Positions 37,273 to 45,190 of a stretch of DNA of 64,000 nt are shown here, one piece after another; positions within the stretch are counted from its first letter, which is position 1, and the number at the start of each line of letters is the position of its first letter. Source of the stretch: Myxococcus sp. RHSTA-1-4. GTDB taxonomy: Bacteria > Myxococcota > Myxococcia > Myxococcales > Myxococcaceae. Under the pieces are notes generated by a model that saw nothing but the letters and a program-made list of their open reading frames with translations, did not search any database and was not told the origin of the DNA. The position numbers were made by a program, and so were the translations under genes. Where the stretch lies: contig NZ_JAIQDG010000018.1 in NCBI RefSeq assembly GCF_020037125.1, positions 62,001-126,000 on the forward strand. Reading direction: 5' to 3'.

Positions 37273-38004
37273 TCACCGGTAGCCGAGGATGAGGCCGCGC
37301 GCGAGCAGCGCCCAGCCATCCACGGCGACGAAGAGGAGGATTTTGAAGGGCAGGCTCACCTGGCTCGGTGACAGCGTCTGCATCCCCAGCGCGAGCAGCA
37401 CGTTGGCGATGACCATGTCCAGCACCAGGAACGGGAGGAAGACGAGGAAGCCAATCTGGAACGCCTCCTTCAGCTCGGTGATGACGAAGGCCGGGATGAC
37501 GACGAAGGGGTCCGTCTCCCGCACCGCGTCCGCCTCCTCGGGCGGCCGGAGCTCGCGCGCCAGGTCCACGAAGCGCGCCCGCTCCTCCGGGCTGCCGTGC
37601 TTCACCAGGAAGGCGCGCAGCGGCTCCGCCACACGAGACGCCGCGGAGAGCATCTGCGTCCCCGAGCCCGACTCCAGCTCCTGGTACGCCAACTGTCCCG
37701 CGTCGTACATGCGCTCCATGACCGGAGCCATGATGTGGCCCGTGAGCACCGCCGCCAGCCCCGTCAGTACCAACGTGGGTGGCGCCTGCTGCGTCCCCAT
37801 GGCCGAGCGCGCCAGCGACAGCACCACGGCGATCTTCGAGAAGCTCGTCAGCATCAGCACCGCGAACGGCAGCAGCGACATCAGCGCGAGCATCCCCATC
37901 ATCGACAGCGGGCTGCCCGCGTAGGACATCCGGGAGAGCGACCCCTCCGCCGCGGTGGCCACAACCGGAGCCAACAGCCCTACCCCCAGGAGCACGCGCC
38001 TCAT
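37273..38004 (-). CDS. sctR: T3SS export apparatus protein SctR (FliP/YscR family)
   Basis: 243 residues. A signal-like N-terminus (ends near AAEGS) as in FliP, then the PFAVLMLTSFSKIAVVLSLARSAMG block and C-terminal DMVIANVLLALGMQTLSPSQVSLPFKILLF (split over 30 residues). The signal peptide-like start and a FliO-like gene upstream are flagellum-type traits. ATGA overlap with the upstream gene. Confidence 0.94.
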   Translation of the reverse strand: MRRVLLGVGLLAPVVATAAEGSLSRMSYAGSPLSMMGMLALMSLLPFAVLMLTSFSKIAVVLSLARSAMGTQQAPPTLVLTGLAAVLTGHIMAPVMERMYDAGQLAYQELESGSGTQMLSAASRVAEPLRAFLVKHGSPEERARFVDLARELRPPEEADAVRETDPFVVIPAFVITELKEAFQIGFLVFLPFLVLDMVIANVLLALGMQTLSPSQVSLPFKILLFVAVDGWALLARGLILGYR

Positions 38005-38438
38005 CGCCCCACCCCCTTGTTCCTTCCCGGGGTGCGCCGCCTCGGCATCGGCCTGCGCGCCTGGGCCAGGGCCCGTGAGAACATGGACTCCGGGTCCTCC
38101 GTCTCGCGGATCTCCGCGAACGAGTCACCGAAGGCGACCAGGAAGCTCCGCCCGTCCACTTCCACCAGCGCCAGGCCACAGCGCGGGGACAGCCCCGCCC
38201 GCGAGACGACCTGCATCCGGTCGATGGAAGGAATGCCCGGCCCCGCCGCACCGCGCCGCCGGAGCCACCAGCCCAGGCCGCCCAGCGCCACCGCGCCCAG
38301 CATCCACCGCGCGGCGGACGTCATGGAGAGTCCTCCGAGCGGGCCCAACGCCGCCAGCCCGAGAACGAGGACTCCCGCCGCCAGCAGACGTGAGCGCGGG
38401 GACAGGGATGAGAGGGGATTGTTCATCGCGTGGCTCAT
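38001..38438 (-). CDS. FliO-like membrane protein of the T3SS operon
   Basis: 145 residues with one or two membrane helices (about residues 17-57), then a small soluble domain with the FliO pattern: VVSRAGLSPRCGLALVEVDGRSFLVAFGD. FliO guides FliP assembly; its place directly before the FliP homologue SctR supports the same role. NF-T3SS of pathogens usually lack FliO. Overlaps sctQ and sctR by ATGA. Confidence 0.75.
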   Translation of the reverse strand: MSHAMNNPLSSLSPRSRLLAAGVLVLGLAALGPLGGLSMTSAARWMLGAVALGGLGWWLRRRGAAGPGIPSIDRMQVVSRAGLSPRCGLALVEVDGRSFLVAFGDSFAEIRETEDPESMFSRALAQARRPMPRRRTPGRNKGVGR

Positions 38439-39694
38439 GGCAGCAGGGCCAGGACACGGGCACCGACCTCGCCCTCGATTTCCACCAACTCCGCGCGAGC
38501 CACCGCGCGGTCTCCCACGCGCAGCAGCACCGGCTCGTTGGCGTTGATGTGCAGCGGCAGCAGCGCGCCCGGCTTCAGCGCCGCCAGCTCCGACAGCGGC
38601 ACCATCACCCGTGTCAGCTCGATTTCCACGTCCACCGGCAGCGGGGGCATCCCCTCGCTCTTCTCCTTCATGGCCACCATGTCCGACTCCTTTGAAGTCG
38701 CGCGCCCCTGCGCGCGCGTCAGCGAAAAACCCTCGGCGAGGTAGTCCCCCGCCAACGCGAAGCCATGGGTGACGAGCCGCCCACGCCCCAGGAGGCGCCC
38801 GCCGTCTCGGCGCACCCCCTCGAAGAGCACGACGTCCCCCACCACGAGCGCCTCCAGCGCCGTGGCCGGCAGCGGCGTCTGTCCGATGAGACACCGCGCC
38901 TCCAGCGCCGCCGCGAGCACCTCCGGCGCGAGGTCCTGCCCTCGCTCCACCGGCAGCGCCTGGAACACCGTCTGGAGCACCGACGCCGGCAGCAGCAACC
39001 GAGCCCCCGCGACCACCTGCCCCACCGTCAGGGACAGCTCCACCGCCACCAGCGGCTGCCGGCCATCCAGCCGCGCCGTCACGTCCGCCCTCCGCATCGT
39101 CACCCCCGCCAGCCGGGGCCCCAGCCTCGGGTACAACCCGGCCTGGGTACGCACCGCGGAGAGCGCCAGCAGCAGCAGGTAGGCCAGCGTCGCCTCCTCC
39201 AGGCGCGCCAGCTCCGTCACCACGCCTGGCCGCTGCCCCGCCCCGGCGATGCGCTCCAGCGCGGCGAAGGCGAGGGCCGGCTCCAGCTCCAGAACCCCCG
39301 TGCCCCCCACCGCCGACAGCTCCAGCAGCGCGAACACCGCTGGCTGCGCGAGCCCCGTCGCCGGAGGCACTGCGGCCTCCAGGAGCCGCGCCTCCGCCTT
39401 CACCGGACAGCCCAGCTCACGAGACAGCGCGTCCGCCACCACCCCCAGCGCCTCCCTCCCAAGAGCGGCGACCTGGGGCCGCTCCGCGAGCGTCAGGTGA
39501 GCCCGGGTCAACCGGCGCGAGCCCAACCCGCGCAGCGGGCGGACCTTCCGGGTGGGAGAAAACCCGGCGTCGGCCTTCATCGAAGGCTCCGTGGCCGTGT
39601 TCGGGCCCCCCCCCACCCGCGTACGGCGCCCGCCGGCTGGCGAGCCCGTGAGGACGCGGCCCTGGGTGGGGGACTGCTCAACGTCGACCTTCAT
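38435..39694 (-). CDS. sctQ: T3SS C-ring protein SctQ (FliM/FliN-type SpoA protein)
   Basis: 419 residues from the ATG at 39694 (GGGAG upstream), or 381 from the ATG at 39580; both starts lie in copies of a 114-bp duplication, so the start is unresolved. The C-terminal SpoA domain is clear (VDVEIELTRVMVPLSELAALKPGALLPL...VLLRVGDRAVARAELVEI). An upstream SpoA-like region lies at about residues 260-340. It builds the sorting platform below the export gate. Confidence 0.88.
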   Translation of the reverse strand: MKVDVEQSPTQGRVLTGSPAGGRRTRVGGGPNTATEPSMKADAGFSPTRKVRPLRGLGSRRLTRAHLTLAERPQVAALGREALGVVADALSRELGCPVKAEARLLEAAVPPATGLAQPAVFALLELSAVGGTGVLELEPALAFAALERIAGAGQRPGVVTELARLEEATLAYLLLLALSAVRTQAGLYPRLGPRLAGVTMRRADVTARLDGRQPLVAVELSLTVGQVVAGARLLLPASVLQTVFQALPVERGQDLAPEVLAAALEARCLIGQTPLPATALEALVVGDVVLFEGVRRDGGRLLGRGRLVTHGFALAGDYLAEGFSLTRAQGRATSKESDMVAMKEKSEGMPPLPVDVEIELTRVMVPLSELAALKPGALLPLHINANEPVLLRVGDRAVARAELVEIEGEVGARVLALLP

Positions 39695-39773
39695 CGAAGA
39701 CTCCCTTGCCGCGTTCGGGACACACCCCACCCGTGCACGGCGCCCGCCAGGGGCCGGGCCCGTGAAGACGCGG
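39546..39773 (-). repeat. 114-bp tandem duplication around the sctQ start
   Basis: Units at 39546-39659 and 39660-39773 are diverged copies (best 91 bp: 39569-39659 and 39683-39773) with identical length, so the frame is kept (38 codons). Each copy carries a GGAG site and an ATG (39580 and 39694). Confidence 0.85.
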
Positions 39774-39847
39774 GGTTGAAGAGACAGGGCATCCGGATGC
39801 GGGATGCCGGGTACACGGGCCGGGACGGAGTCCCGCCGCGCGGAGGC

Positions 39848-40339
39848 TCAGCGCGTGGCCTCGCGGATGAGCCGCTCGGCCAGGGCGCCCAGCGCGGGCG
39901 GCGCCCCGGAATCGGCGGGCTCCACCTGACGCCCGGGGAACAGGGTCCGGTGATAGGGCGGCAACCGCCGGAAGATTTCCTGGCGCAGCGGCTCCGACAC
40001 CTCGTTCATCAAGGCCTTCAACCTCGCGGCGGCGTCGGCCCGCTCTCCGAACTCCACCGCCACCTTCGCCTGCCGCTGCGCCGAGGGCAGGGCCGCGATG
40101 TGCAGCAGGTGCTCCTTCGCACGCTCCGCCTCGCGCTCGCGCAGCCCGCCCAGCAGCTCCGCCGCCCGCGCCCGCCCCAGCACCCACGCCACCAGCGCGA
40201 AGCGCTCCAGGGGCAGCGGCATCGGCGGAGGAGGCCGGACATGCGTCTTCTCCTCCCGTTCCGGCGCACGGGCCTGGACTGGCGGTGGCGAACTCTTCCT
40301 TCCCGGGCGGAGAGCCCGGCCCACACGTGTCGCCTGCAT
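39848..40339 (-). CDS. T3SS operon protein of unknown family (SctK position)
   Basis: 163 residues. The first 40 are basic and Pro-rich; the rest is helical (VAWVLGRARAAELLGGL..., LRQEIFRRLPPYHRTLFPG). No membrane helix. It occupies the place that SctK holds after SctJ in the Yersinia operon, and SctK is a helical sorting-platform protein that binds SctQ, the product of the next gene. Only position and composition support this. Confidence 0.7.
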   Translation of the reverse strand: MQATRVGRALRPGRKSSPPPVQARAPEREEKTHVRPPPPMPLPLERFALVAWVLGRARAAELLGGLREREAERAKEHLLHIAALPSAQRQAKVAVEFGERADAAARLKALMNEVSEPLRQEIFRRLPPYHRTLFPGRQVEPADSGAPPALGALAERLIREATR

Positions 40340-40361
40340 GATGAGGTCCTCCCGCGGCCGC

Positions 40362-41165
40362 TCACGCCACCTTGCGCGCCGCGCCCGGATTCACCACCGG
40401 CCGCGCGGGCACCGGAGGAGCGGGCGGCGCCGAGGCCCGCTCCCGGTAGTGGCGCATCCGCAGCGTCACCAGCACCAGCGCCACCGCCAGCCCCGTCACC
40501 ACCACGCCGAGCGCCGCGAGCAACGCGCGCAGCCTCGTCAGCGGCGACACTCCCGCCCCCACGGGGACCTCCACCCGGGAGGAGACCTCGTCCACCAGCA
40601 GCGACACCGCGTCCGGCGACAAACCCTCCACACCGCCCGCGATGAGGGCCTTCAGCGTCTCCCCGGACTGCCGCACCCGCGCCGCGCTTCCCGGCGCCAC
40701 GCGCAGCATGGCCGACGCCTTCGACGGCGCGGGCGTCTGCCCCGGCCTCGGCGGCGCCGGCACCACGAGGTGGACGCGCGCCAGCAGCACGCCCTCCACC
40801 GTCTGCAGCGTCTTCTCCATCCCCCGCTCCAGCACCCGCACGCGGCAGACGGACTCCTCCACCGGCGTGCGCACCAGCCCGCCGCCACCGAAGACGTCGC
40901 ACCCCACCTCCGCCGCGGGCCTCGGCAGCCCCAGCTCCGCGAGGATTCGCACCGCGTCCGTGGCCTGCTCGTCCATCACCTCGATGGACCACGTGGGCTT
41001 CTTGCCCGCCTCCGGAACCTTGCGGGCGTCGAGCCCGCGTTCGAGGAGCACGGCCTGCAGCTCGTTGGCCTGCCGCTCGTCGAGGCCGTGCTGGATGCGC
41101 TCCCGGCACGCGGTGGCGCACAGGAGCAGGAGGAAGATGAGACAGCGTCGGGGAGGGAAACGCAT
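40362..41165 (-). CDS. sctJ: T3SS inner-ring lipoprotein SctJ (YscJ/MxiJ family)
   Basis: 267 residues. The lipobox ends in Cys20 (LLCATAC), then the family's QANELQAVLLERGLDA motif, two small ring-building domains (about 25-75 and 115-190), a membrane helix near 210-235, and a short basic tail. It builds the inner-membrane ring with SctD, whose gene is not in view. Confidence 0.93.
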   Translation of the reverse strand: MRFPPRRCLIFLLLLCATACRERIQHGLDERQANELQAVLLERGLDARKVPEAGKKPTWSIEVMDEQATDAVRILAELGLPRPAAEVGCDVFGGGGLVRTPVEESVCRVRVLERGMEKTLQTVEGVLLARVHLVVPAPPRPGQTPAPSKASAMLRVAPGSAARVRQSGETLKALIAGGVEGLSPDAVSLLVDEVSSRVEVPVGAGVSPLTRLRALLAALGVVVTGLAVALVLVTLRMRHYRERASAPPAPPVPARPVVNPGAARKVA

Positions 41166-41177
41166 GATGGGTGCTCC

Positions 41178-41663
41178 TCAAACCTGGGTCTGGAGGACCT
41201 GCTTGACGCCGCCGGTCGCCTTCTCGACGACCTTGCCGGCGAGGTCGAGCTCCTGGCTCGCGCGGTAGACGTGGGCCTGCAGCGCGAGCAGCTCCGCGGG
41301 AGTGAAGGTGCGGCCGGACTCCGCCATCTTCAGGATGTGGTCCAACCGCTTCTGCGCCTGCCCCACCCTGTCCAGCACCTGCGCCGCCTGCTGCTCGCGC
41401 GCCGCCTGCACCGAATCCACCCGCGCGCCGGGCTTCACCTCCGCGCAGCCCGGCGCCGCGCGGCTCGCGGCCTCCGCCCGGGCCACGCCGCGTGGCGCCT
41501 CCGCGGGCGCGGGCCGTGAAGGCCCTTCCGTGGCCACCGGCAGCCCGGTGCCCCGAGCCGGTCCGCGCGCCTCTTCCAGCACCTTGCCGAACCGCTCCCG
41601 TCCGGGCTCCACCGCGGGCGACACGCCCGCTCCGCCCACCGGGCCCACCTTGTCCATGGCCAT
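41178..41663 (-). CDS. sctI: T3SS inner rod protein SctI
   Basis: 161 residues. The long N-terminus is Pro/Ala-rich and disordered. The last 60 residues match the SctI pattern: FTPAELLALQAHVYRASQELDLAGKVVEKATGGVKQVLQTQV (split over 42 residues). It precedes sctJ, as in many T3SS operons. Confidence 0.85.
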   Translation of the reverse strand: MAMDKVGPVGGAGVSPAVEPGRERFGKVLEEARGPARGTGLPVATEGPSRPAPAEAPRGVARAEAASRAAPGCAEVKPGARVDSVQAAREQQAAQVLDRVGQAQKRLDHILKMAESGRTFTPAELLALQAHVYRASQELDLAGKVVEKATGGVKQVLQTQV

Positions 41664-41678
41664 GGCTCGCGAGGCTCC

Positions 41679-42155
41679 TCAGCGGATGTTGTTGATGGCC
41701 GCCTTCGCGGAGTCGTGGCGGACCTTCATGATGTTGGAGATGGCGTTGTGCTCGCGGCTCTCCCGCTGCATCTCGTTCTGGAGCGCCAGGTAGGCCATGT
41801 TGAACTTCTGGCCGTCCGCGCTGAGCGCCCGCTGCGCCTCCAGCAAATCCCACGCATCTCCGCTGCCCGTCGCTCCGCCCACCGCGCTCGGGCCCACGTT
41901 CCCCGCGCTTCCCGGCATGGGCGCCGACTTGCCGAGCCCGTCCGTGGAGGCCACGGTCGACACCACGCTCCGCGCGCTGGACACGGCGGCGCTGACGATG
42001 GGACCCGCCGGAATCATCCCCCCGACGAGCCCGACGCCCGAGCGCGCCACCTCGTGGGCCGCGCGGGCCAGCACCGTCCCGAATTCGTTCTTCGGCGTCT
42101 GGCGCGGGACGGTATGGGTGATGGTCAGCGAGGGAATCCGGTTGTCGGGGTCCAT
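41679..42155 (-). CDS. candidate T3SS needle-like subunit (SctF position) with long N-terminal extension
   Basis: 158 residues from the ATG at 42155, with AGGAG 9 nt upstream. The N-terminal 100 residues are Gly/Ser/Ala/Val-rich. The C-terminal 55 are helical and end ISNIMKVRHDSAKAAINNIR at the last residue. Position for position this agrees with the C-terminus of needle proteins such as MxiH (SNTVKVIKDVDAAIIQNFR) at 9 of 19 sites, recalled from memory. It is first in the operon, directly before sctI, as sctF often is. Typical SctF is only about 80 residues. Confidence 0.6.
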   Translation of the reverse strand: MDPDNRIPSLTITHTVPRQTPKNEFGTVLARAAHEVARSGVGLVGGMIPAGPIVSAAVSSARSVVSTVASTDGLGKSAPMPGSAGNVGPSAVGGATGSGDAWDLLEAQRALSADGQKFNMAYLALQNEMQRESREHNAISNIMKVRHDSAKAAINNIR

Positions 42156-42192
42156 TGGGCAGTCTCCTGCGGCGAGTTGCGGGAGGCCCAGT

Positions 42193-42207
42193 TCAGGCGG
42201 CGTGCCA
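42193..42207 (-). promoter_or_regulatory. weak sigma-54-like element before the T3SS operon
   Basis: On the minus strand TGGCACG matches the -24 box exactly; after 4 bases the -12 box reads CTGA instead of TTGC. It sits 38 nt before the first start codon. The imperfect -12 makes the call tentative. Confidence 0.3.
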
Positions 42208-42381
42208 GCGCCAAACCCCAGCAATCCCAGGCACCTGGCCCTGGCGCGGGGCCGGCGTGCGCTCCACGGGACGGGAGGGGAGTCCGTCCAACGGGACGGG
42301 GCGCGGCGGACGGAAACTTGCCTCTTCGTCCCCGTGCCTCAGAGTTGTCGCACCCTGTCGCACGCAAGAAGAGAGGGAACG

Positions 42382-42708
42382 ATGATGACTCCCGCTGGCG
42401 GTCCCCGGACGGTCGAGCGCTACCACCCGCGCGTCGAGGCCCACATTCCCGTGAAGGTGCTCCTGCCGGGACGCACCGTGACGGTCCAGGCGCGCGACGT
42501 GTCCATGGCGGGCCTGTTCCTCCAGGCCCATGCGCCGGACGCCACGCAGCGGCTCACCATCGCCGTGCCGCTGCCCGGAGACCGCGAGGTCGTCACCACC
42601 TGCGAAATCCGCCGCCGCGAGGTGGATGGCGTGGCGCTGGAGTTCGGCGAGCTGGACTGGGACGACCTCATCGCCCTGGCGCGCTTCCTCCACCCGCGCC
42701 TGCCCTGA
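42382..42708 (+). CDS. PilZ domain protein
   Basis: 108 residues from the ATG at 42382, with GAGGG upstream. The c-di-GMP-binding motifs are ERYHPRVEAHIPV (RxxxR) and ARDVSMAGLFLQA (D/NxSxxG). It is a stand-alone PilZ, typical of myxobacteria, where many lack high-affinity c-di-GMP binding. It is divergent from the T3SS operon (226-bp gap) and converges with the response regulator. Confidence 0.9.
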   Translation: MMTPAGGPRTVERYHPRVEAHIPVKVLLPGRTVTVQARDVSMAGLFLQAHAPDATQRLTIAVPLPGDREVVTTCEIRRREVDGVALEFGELDWDDLIALARFLHPRLP

Positions 42709-42711
42709 CGC

Positions 42712-43119
42712 TCAGGCGGGCTCGCTCTTCGCCCGCGCCGCGCGCAGCCGCTCCACCAGGGCCATCAGCTCCGCGCCCCGGAAGGGCTTGTGGATGTAGC
42801 CGTCCGCGCCCGCCAGCGTCGCGCTCTCCATGTCCGACTTCTTCGCCTTCGCGGTGAGCATGTAGAGCGGCACCCCGGCGGTCGCCGGGTCGCTCTTGAG
42901 GATGCGGCACACGGAGATGCCGTCGAGCTGCGGCAGGACGACGTCCATCAGGATGAGGTGGAACGTCCCGTTGCGCGCCAGCTTCAGCCCCTCCAGCCCG
43001 TTGGCCGCGCACACCACGTCCACGGTGCCGTCGCTCAGCATGGAGCGCACCAGCTCCCGGATGACCGGTTCATCCTCGACGAGCAGGATGTGGAAGGGTG
43101 CCTGGGAATTGCCAGCCAT
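42712..43119 (-). CDS. single-domain response regulator
   Basis: 135 residues: only a receiver domain. The acidic pocket (ED at 15-16), phosphoryl-acceptor Asp59 (LMDVVLPQLDG), Thr at TAK and Lys in HKPF are all present. No output domain, so it works by protein contact; no kinase gene is adjacent. Confidence 0.93.
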   Translation of the reverse strand: MAGNSQAPFHILLVEDEPVIRELVRSMLSDGTVDVVCAANGLEGLKLARNGTFHLILMDVVLPQLDGISVCRILKSDPATAGVPLYMLTAKAKKSDMESATLAGADGYIHKPFRGAELMALVERLRAARAKSEPA

Positions 43120-43434
43120 GGTTCTCCGGACGCGACTCTAGGCCACTGCGGGGCGGCTCGCGGGCCTGCGCCACCCCCCGATGCCGGTGCCACCTGCGGC
43201 GCGCGGTATAGCCCCGACCGCACCCCACGCAACAGGGTGGTCTCGACGATTGTCCGATGCGCCCCGCACCGCCCATACGTAAGCCTGACATGAAGCGGTT
43301 GCCCCACTTCCCACGTCGTGTCTCCCCGCACGTCCGCCCACCTGCGAATTAGGCAGCCTGACAAGGCCCTGAAGCAGACATGGGTCCAGCCCTGGTGGGC
43401 GGGCGTGGACTCCGGCCGTTATGATGGGCCGGAA
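43120..43434. other. divergent promoter region, no gene
   Basis: The 315-bp gap separates the response regulator from the zinc-ribbon gene. It is locally less GC-rich around 43250-43300. A TACGTA palindrome lies at about 43275. I could not place a consensus promoter. Confidence 0.3.
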
Positions 43435-43983
43435 ATGGCTGCGAAACTGGAATGTCCAGAGTGCCGGGGAAGAGTGGCTGCAAACGACATCCGGTGCGGC
43501 CACTGTGGACGGCTGCTCGCCCCGGAGCTGGCCGGCAGGGAGTCCTTCGTCCCGGAGAGGCCGCTGCCGCCCCAGCGCCGGCCCACCCTGGAGCTGCCGA
43601 GCATTCCGGTGAAGCAGCCCACGCCGCATGACCTGGCCACCACGCGCTTCACGGTGCCCCTGGACGCACACACGGTACCGCGCCTGCGAGCCCGGCTGGA
43701 CCTCGAGGGGCGGCCGCTCCAACCCTTCGAGGCGCACGTCGCGTCCTTCATCGACGGAGTGCAGTCCGTCCCGGACCTGGCGCGCGCCGCGCGGCTGCCG
43801 GAAATCGAGGTGAAGGTCGTCCTCAAGGGCCTGCTGGAGCGCGGCCTGGTGGAGCTGCACCACACGTCCACCGGGGAGCTGCCGGTGCTCGACGGCAACG
43901 AGTTCCTCGTGCTGGAGCCCATGGCGCTCGGTGACGAGGAGCCGCCGCCACCACCCCGGCGCCTCACCGGCCACAAGCGCTGA
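43435..43983 (+). CDS. zinc-ribbon protein
   Basis: 182 residues from the ATG at 43435. The N-terminus carries CPEC...CGHC, a zinc ribbon. The middle is linker-like and the C-terminal half (about 85-160) looks like a winged helix: FIDGVQSVPDLARAARLPEIEVKVVLKGLLERGLVELHH (split over 39 residues). This arrangement is seen in myxobacterial DUF4388-like or PilZ-linked regulators; function unknown. Confidence 0.8.
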   Translation: MAAKLECPECRGRVAANDIRCGHCGRLLAPELAGRESFVPERPLPPQRRPTLELPSIPVKQPTPHDLATTRFTVPLDAHTVPRLRARLDLEGRPLQPFEAHVASFIDGVQSVPDLARAARLPEIEVKVVLKGLLERGLVELHHTSTGELPVLDGNEFLVLEPMALGDEEPPPPPRRLTGHKR

Positions 43984-43995
43984 AGCAGGGGCCGC

Positions 43996-44364
43996 TCACG
44001 GCCACCCGCCGTCCAGGAGCTGCTCCGCTTCCTCCAGCGAGAAGGCCAGGTGCGCCTCGTGTCCAATCGCCCGGCTGGTGCGCTCGAAGACCACGGCCGC
44101 TTCCAGCGAGCGCCCCACCACCCGCACCACCCGGCGGAAGCCTCGCGCCCGCCCGCTCTCGATGATGCGCCTGAGCTGGCCCGCCGCCTGCGGGGGGACC
44201 CGCGTGACGCCGCTCAGGTCCGACACCATGTCGAACCCCGGGCGCAGCCGGTCCATGGCGGCCACGGCGGCGTCCCCAACCCGGAGCGCCTCCGCGTCAT
44301 CGATTTCGCCCCACAGGCGCACCACCAGCCGGTTCTTGCCGACCCGCGCCTCAACCTCGAACAC
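43996..44364 (-). CDS. STAS/SpoIIAA-like protein
   Basis: 122 residues with a GTG start. The sequence pattern (RLVVRLWGEIDDAEALRVGDAAVAAMDRL..., MVSDLSGVTRVPPQAAGQLRRIIE) matches a STAS fold like the STAS-type proteins (PF11964) that act in partner switching. Without a conserved Ser/Thr phosphorylation site I can point to, regulation is unclear. It is 116 nt after batE on the same strand. Confidence 0.7.
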   Translation of the reverse strand: MFEVEARVGKNRLVVRLWGEIDDAEALRVGDAAVAAMDRLRPGFDMVSDLSGVTRVPPQAAGQLRRIIESGRARGFRRVVRVVGRSLEAAVVFERTSRAIGHEAHLAFSLEEAEQLLDGGWP

Positions 44365-44479
44365 TGAGCCGCGCCCTCCAGGAAAGACCAGCCTTCCTTC
44401 CGGGCTTCAGTCTACCGCCGGGCTCACACGCTCTTCCAAACTTCCTTGAGAAGCTGACGAAAGACTGTCCGCCAGCATT

Positions 44480-45190
44480 TCAGATTTCCGCCACGCCATC
44501 TCGCTCGGCCCAACCTTCCAGGCCATTGGGGAGGCGGATGCGAACGAAGCGGCCGGTCTCCTCGAGCAGCCGCACCTTGAGGCCGGCGTGGACCTCGAAG
44601 ATGGAGCGGGCGCCGGGCTGGGGCAGCTCGCGGGCCACCAGCGTGGGGGAGAGGACCACGGCCTCGTGCACCGTCTCCTCCACCCAGGCGTGCGTGGCCA
44701 GCAACAGCCCGGAGGGCACCGCCACGGCGAAGAGCAGCGCGGTGATGATGCCCACCGCCGTGCGCCGGCCCGGGCGCAGCGCGCGCCACAGCAGCACCAG
44801 GGCGAAGGCCGCCACCCAGGTGCCCAGGAAGGTCCACGCCACCACGTTGCCGTCGGTGGCCGCCGCCACGCGAGGGAGGAACTCCTCCTCCGCGGTGGCG
44901 CCCACCACCTTGTCCACCTGGCGCGCGCGGGCCACGGCGAGGTTGGCCTCCAGGTCCGGCGCGCGGCCGCCCTGCTTCTTCGCCTGCTCCAGCGCCAGCA
45001 CCGCCCGGCCCAGGTCTCCCCGCGCCAGGTGCGTGGTGCCCAGGTTGTAGAGCACGTCCGGCCCGCCGTGGCCGTGCGACAGCAGCTTCTCGTAGCCCGC
45101 CTGGGCCGCCGCGTAGTCCTCGCGCGCGTACGCCTCGTTGGCCTTGAGGAAGACGTCCTGCGCCTCTTCCGGCGTGTAGTAGCCGCTCAC
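44480..45190 (-). CDS. batE: BatE, TPR and SH3-like protein
   Basis: 236 residues. TPR units (about 5-100), then two membrane helices, then an SH3-like C-terminus (GLKVRLLEETGRFVRIRLPNGLEGWAERDGV). This is the classic BatE layout. GTG start overlaps batD stop (GTGA). It ends the Bat operon. Confidence 0.85.
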   Translation of the reverse strand: MSGYYTPEEAQDVFLKANEAYAREDYAAAQAGYEKLLSHGHGGPDVLYNLGTTHLARGDLGRAVLALEQAKKQGGRAPDLEANLAVARARQVDKVVGATAEEEFLPRVAAATDGNVVAWTFLGTWVAAFALVLLWRALRPGRRTAVGIITALLFAVAVPSGLLLATHAWVEETVHEAVVLSPTLVARELPQPGARSIFEVHAGLKVRLLEETGRFVRIRLPNGLEGWAERDGVAEI

